A stretch of 27,500 nucleotides of DNA from Botryococcus braunii (Eukaryota > Chlorophyta > Trebouxiophyceae). The position numbers were made by a program, and so were the translations under genes. Positions 27,291 to 27,500 of the stretch are shown piece by piece (positions within the stretch are counted from its first letter, which is position 1; each line of letters begins with the position of its first letter). The DNA lies in NCBI GenBank assembly GCA_002005505.1, contig KV908497.1, positions 182,501-210,000 of the forward strand, written 5' to 3'. Below the pieces are notes generated by a model. It saw nothing but the letters and a program-made list of their open reading frames with translations. It ran no database searches and was not told the origin of the DNA.

Positions 27291-27381
27291 ACTTTGACAG
27301 AAACGTTTTACTCTCATGGAAAGACCTCTGGGAATTGCTTTCAGAGGTTGTTCCATGAGAGTAGAACGTTTCTGTCAAAGT
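27291..27381. ncRNA. Long near-perfect foldback; candidate small-RNA precursor or MITE
   Basis: The 31-nt arms 27291-27321 and 27351-27381 are reverse complements at 30 positions; the remaining pair is T opposite G, a U-G wobble if the plus strand is transcribed. After a 2-nt internal mismatch the stem continues with 7 bp (ACCTCTG/CAGAGGT, 27324-27330 and 27342-27348) and an 11-nt loop. The total is about 38 bp of stem in 91 nt. Size and shape fit a plant/algal miRNA precursor or a tiny MITE. No expression evidence is available from sequence. Confidence 0.45.
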
Positions 27382-27500
27382 AGTCTCACCACTTTCCCCG
27401 GTTTAACCTTGTTCAACATTATCAAACTCTGTAGACAAAAAATGTAAATCAATAGCCTCTCGGTGGCATCTACGACACTCATCCTCATCTTGTGACACAA

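Overview
The window is eukaryotic nuclear DNA. Two genes on the minus strand can be reconstructed completely by joining exons across canonical GT..AG introns. In both, every splice phase closes, the family motifs run through in order, and each ends at an in-frame stop. There is no operon structure, ribosome binding site, tRNA/rRNA gene, CRISPR array or recognisable transposase. Intron density, very long dinucleotide tracts and TTTAGGG-like motifs fit an alga or other plant-lineage protist, possibly green. That placement is inference, and the species cannot be named from the sequence.

Layout. 1-1000: possible exons of an unrecognised minus-strand gene running off the left edge. 1000-6700: mostly non-coding, with three huge compound microsatellites (1688-2149, 3588-4133, 4537-4833), a 23-24 bp minisatellite (5300-5465), one unrecognised plus-strand ORF (2991-3430) and a MITE-like inverted repeat (6181-6283). 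6765-15297: an 11-exon gene for a 430-residue zinc-dependent alcohol/formaldehyde dehydrogenase-like protein. 15298-17616: intergenic, with a 30 bp minisatellite ending in a 26 bp perfect palindrome and a second 26 bp palindrome. 17617-25051: a 9-exon gene for a 493-residue fatty acyl-CoA reductase. 25052-27500: the upstream side of the reductase gene with seven AGGGTTT motifs, a (CA)n field (25899-26284), a palindrome cluster, an unrecognised ORF and a 91-nt near-perfect foldback at 27291-27381.

Gene relationship. The reductase should turn fatty acyl-CoA into fatty alcohol with NADPH. The dehydrogenase, lying next downstream on the same strand, belongs to a family that oxidises alcohols or hydroxymethyl adducts with NAD. 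A joint role in fatty-alcohol metabolism is possible but rests only on adjacency.

The most unusual structure is in the introns. In both genes, DNA spanning a 3' splice site (intron end, AG and first bases of the exon) has been duplicated upstream into the intron: once in the dehydrogenase (intron 7) and four times in the reductase (intron 2). Most reductase introns carry a private minisatellite, and reductase intron 4 holds two compound microsatellites in opposite orientation that could pair as long double-stranded RNA.
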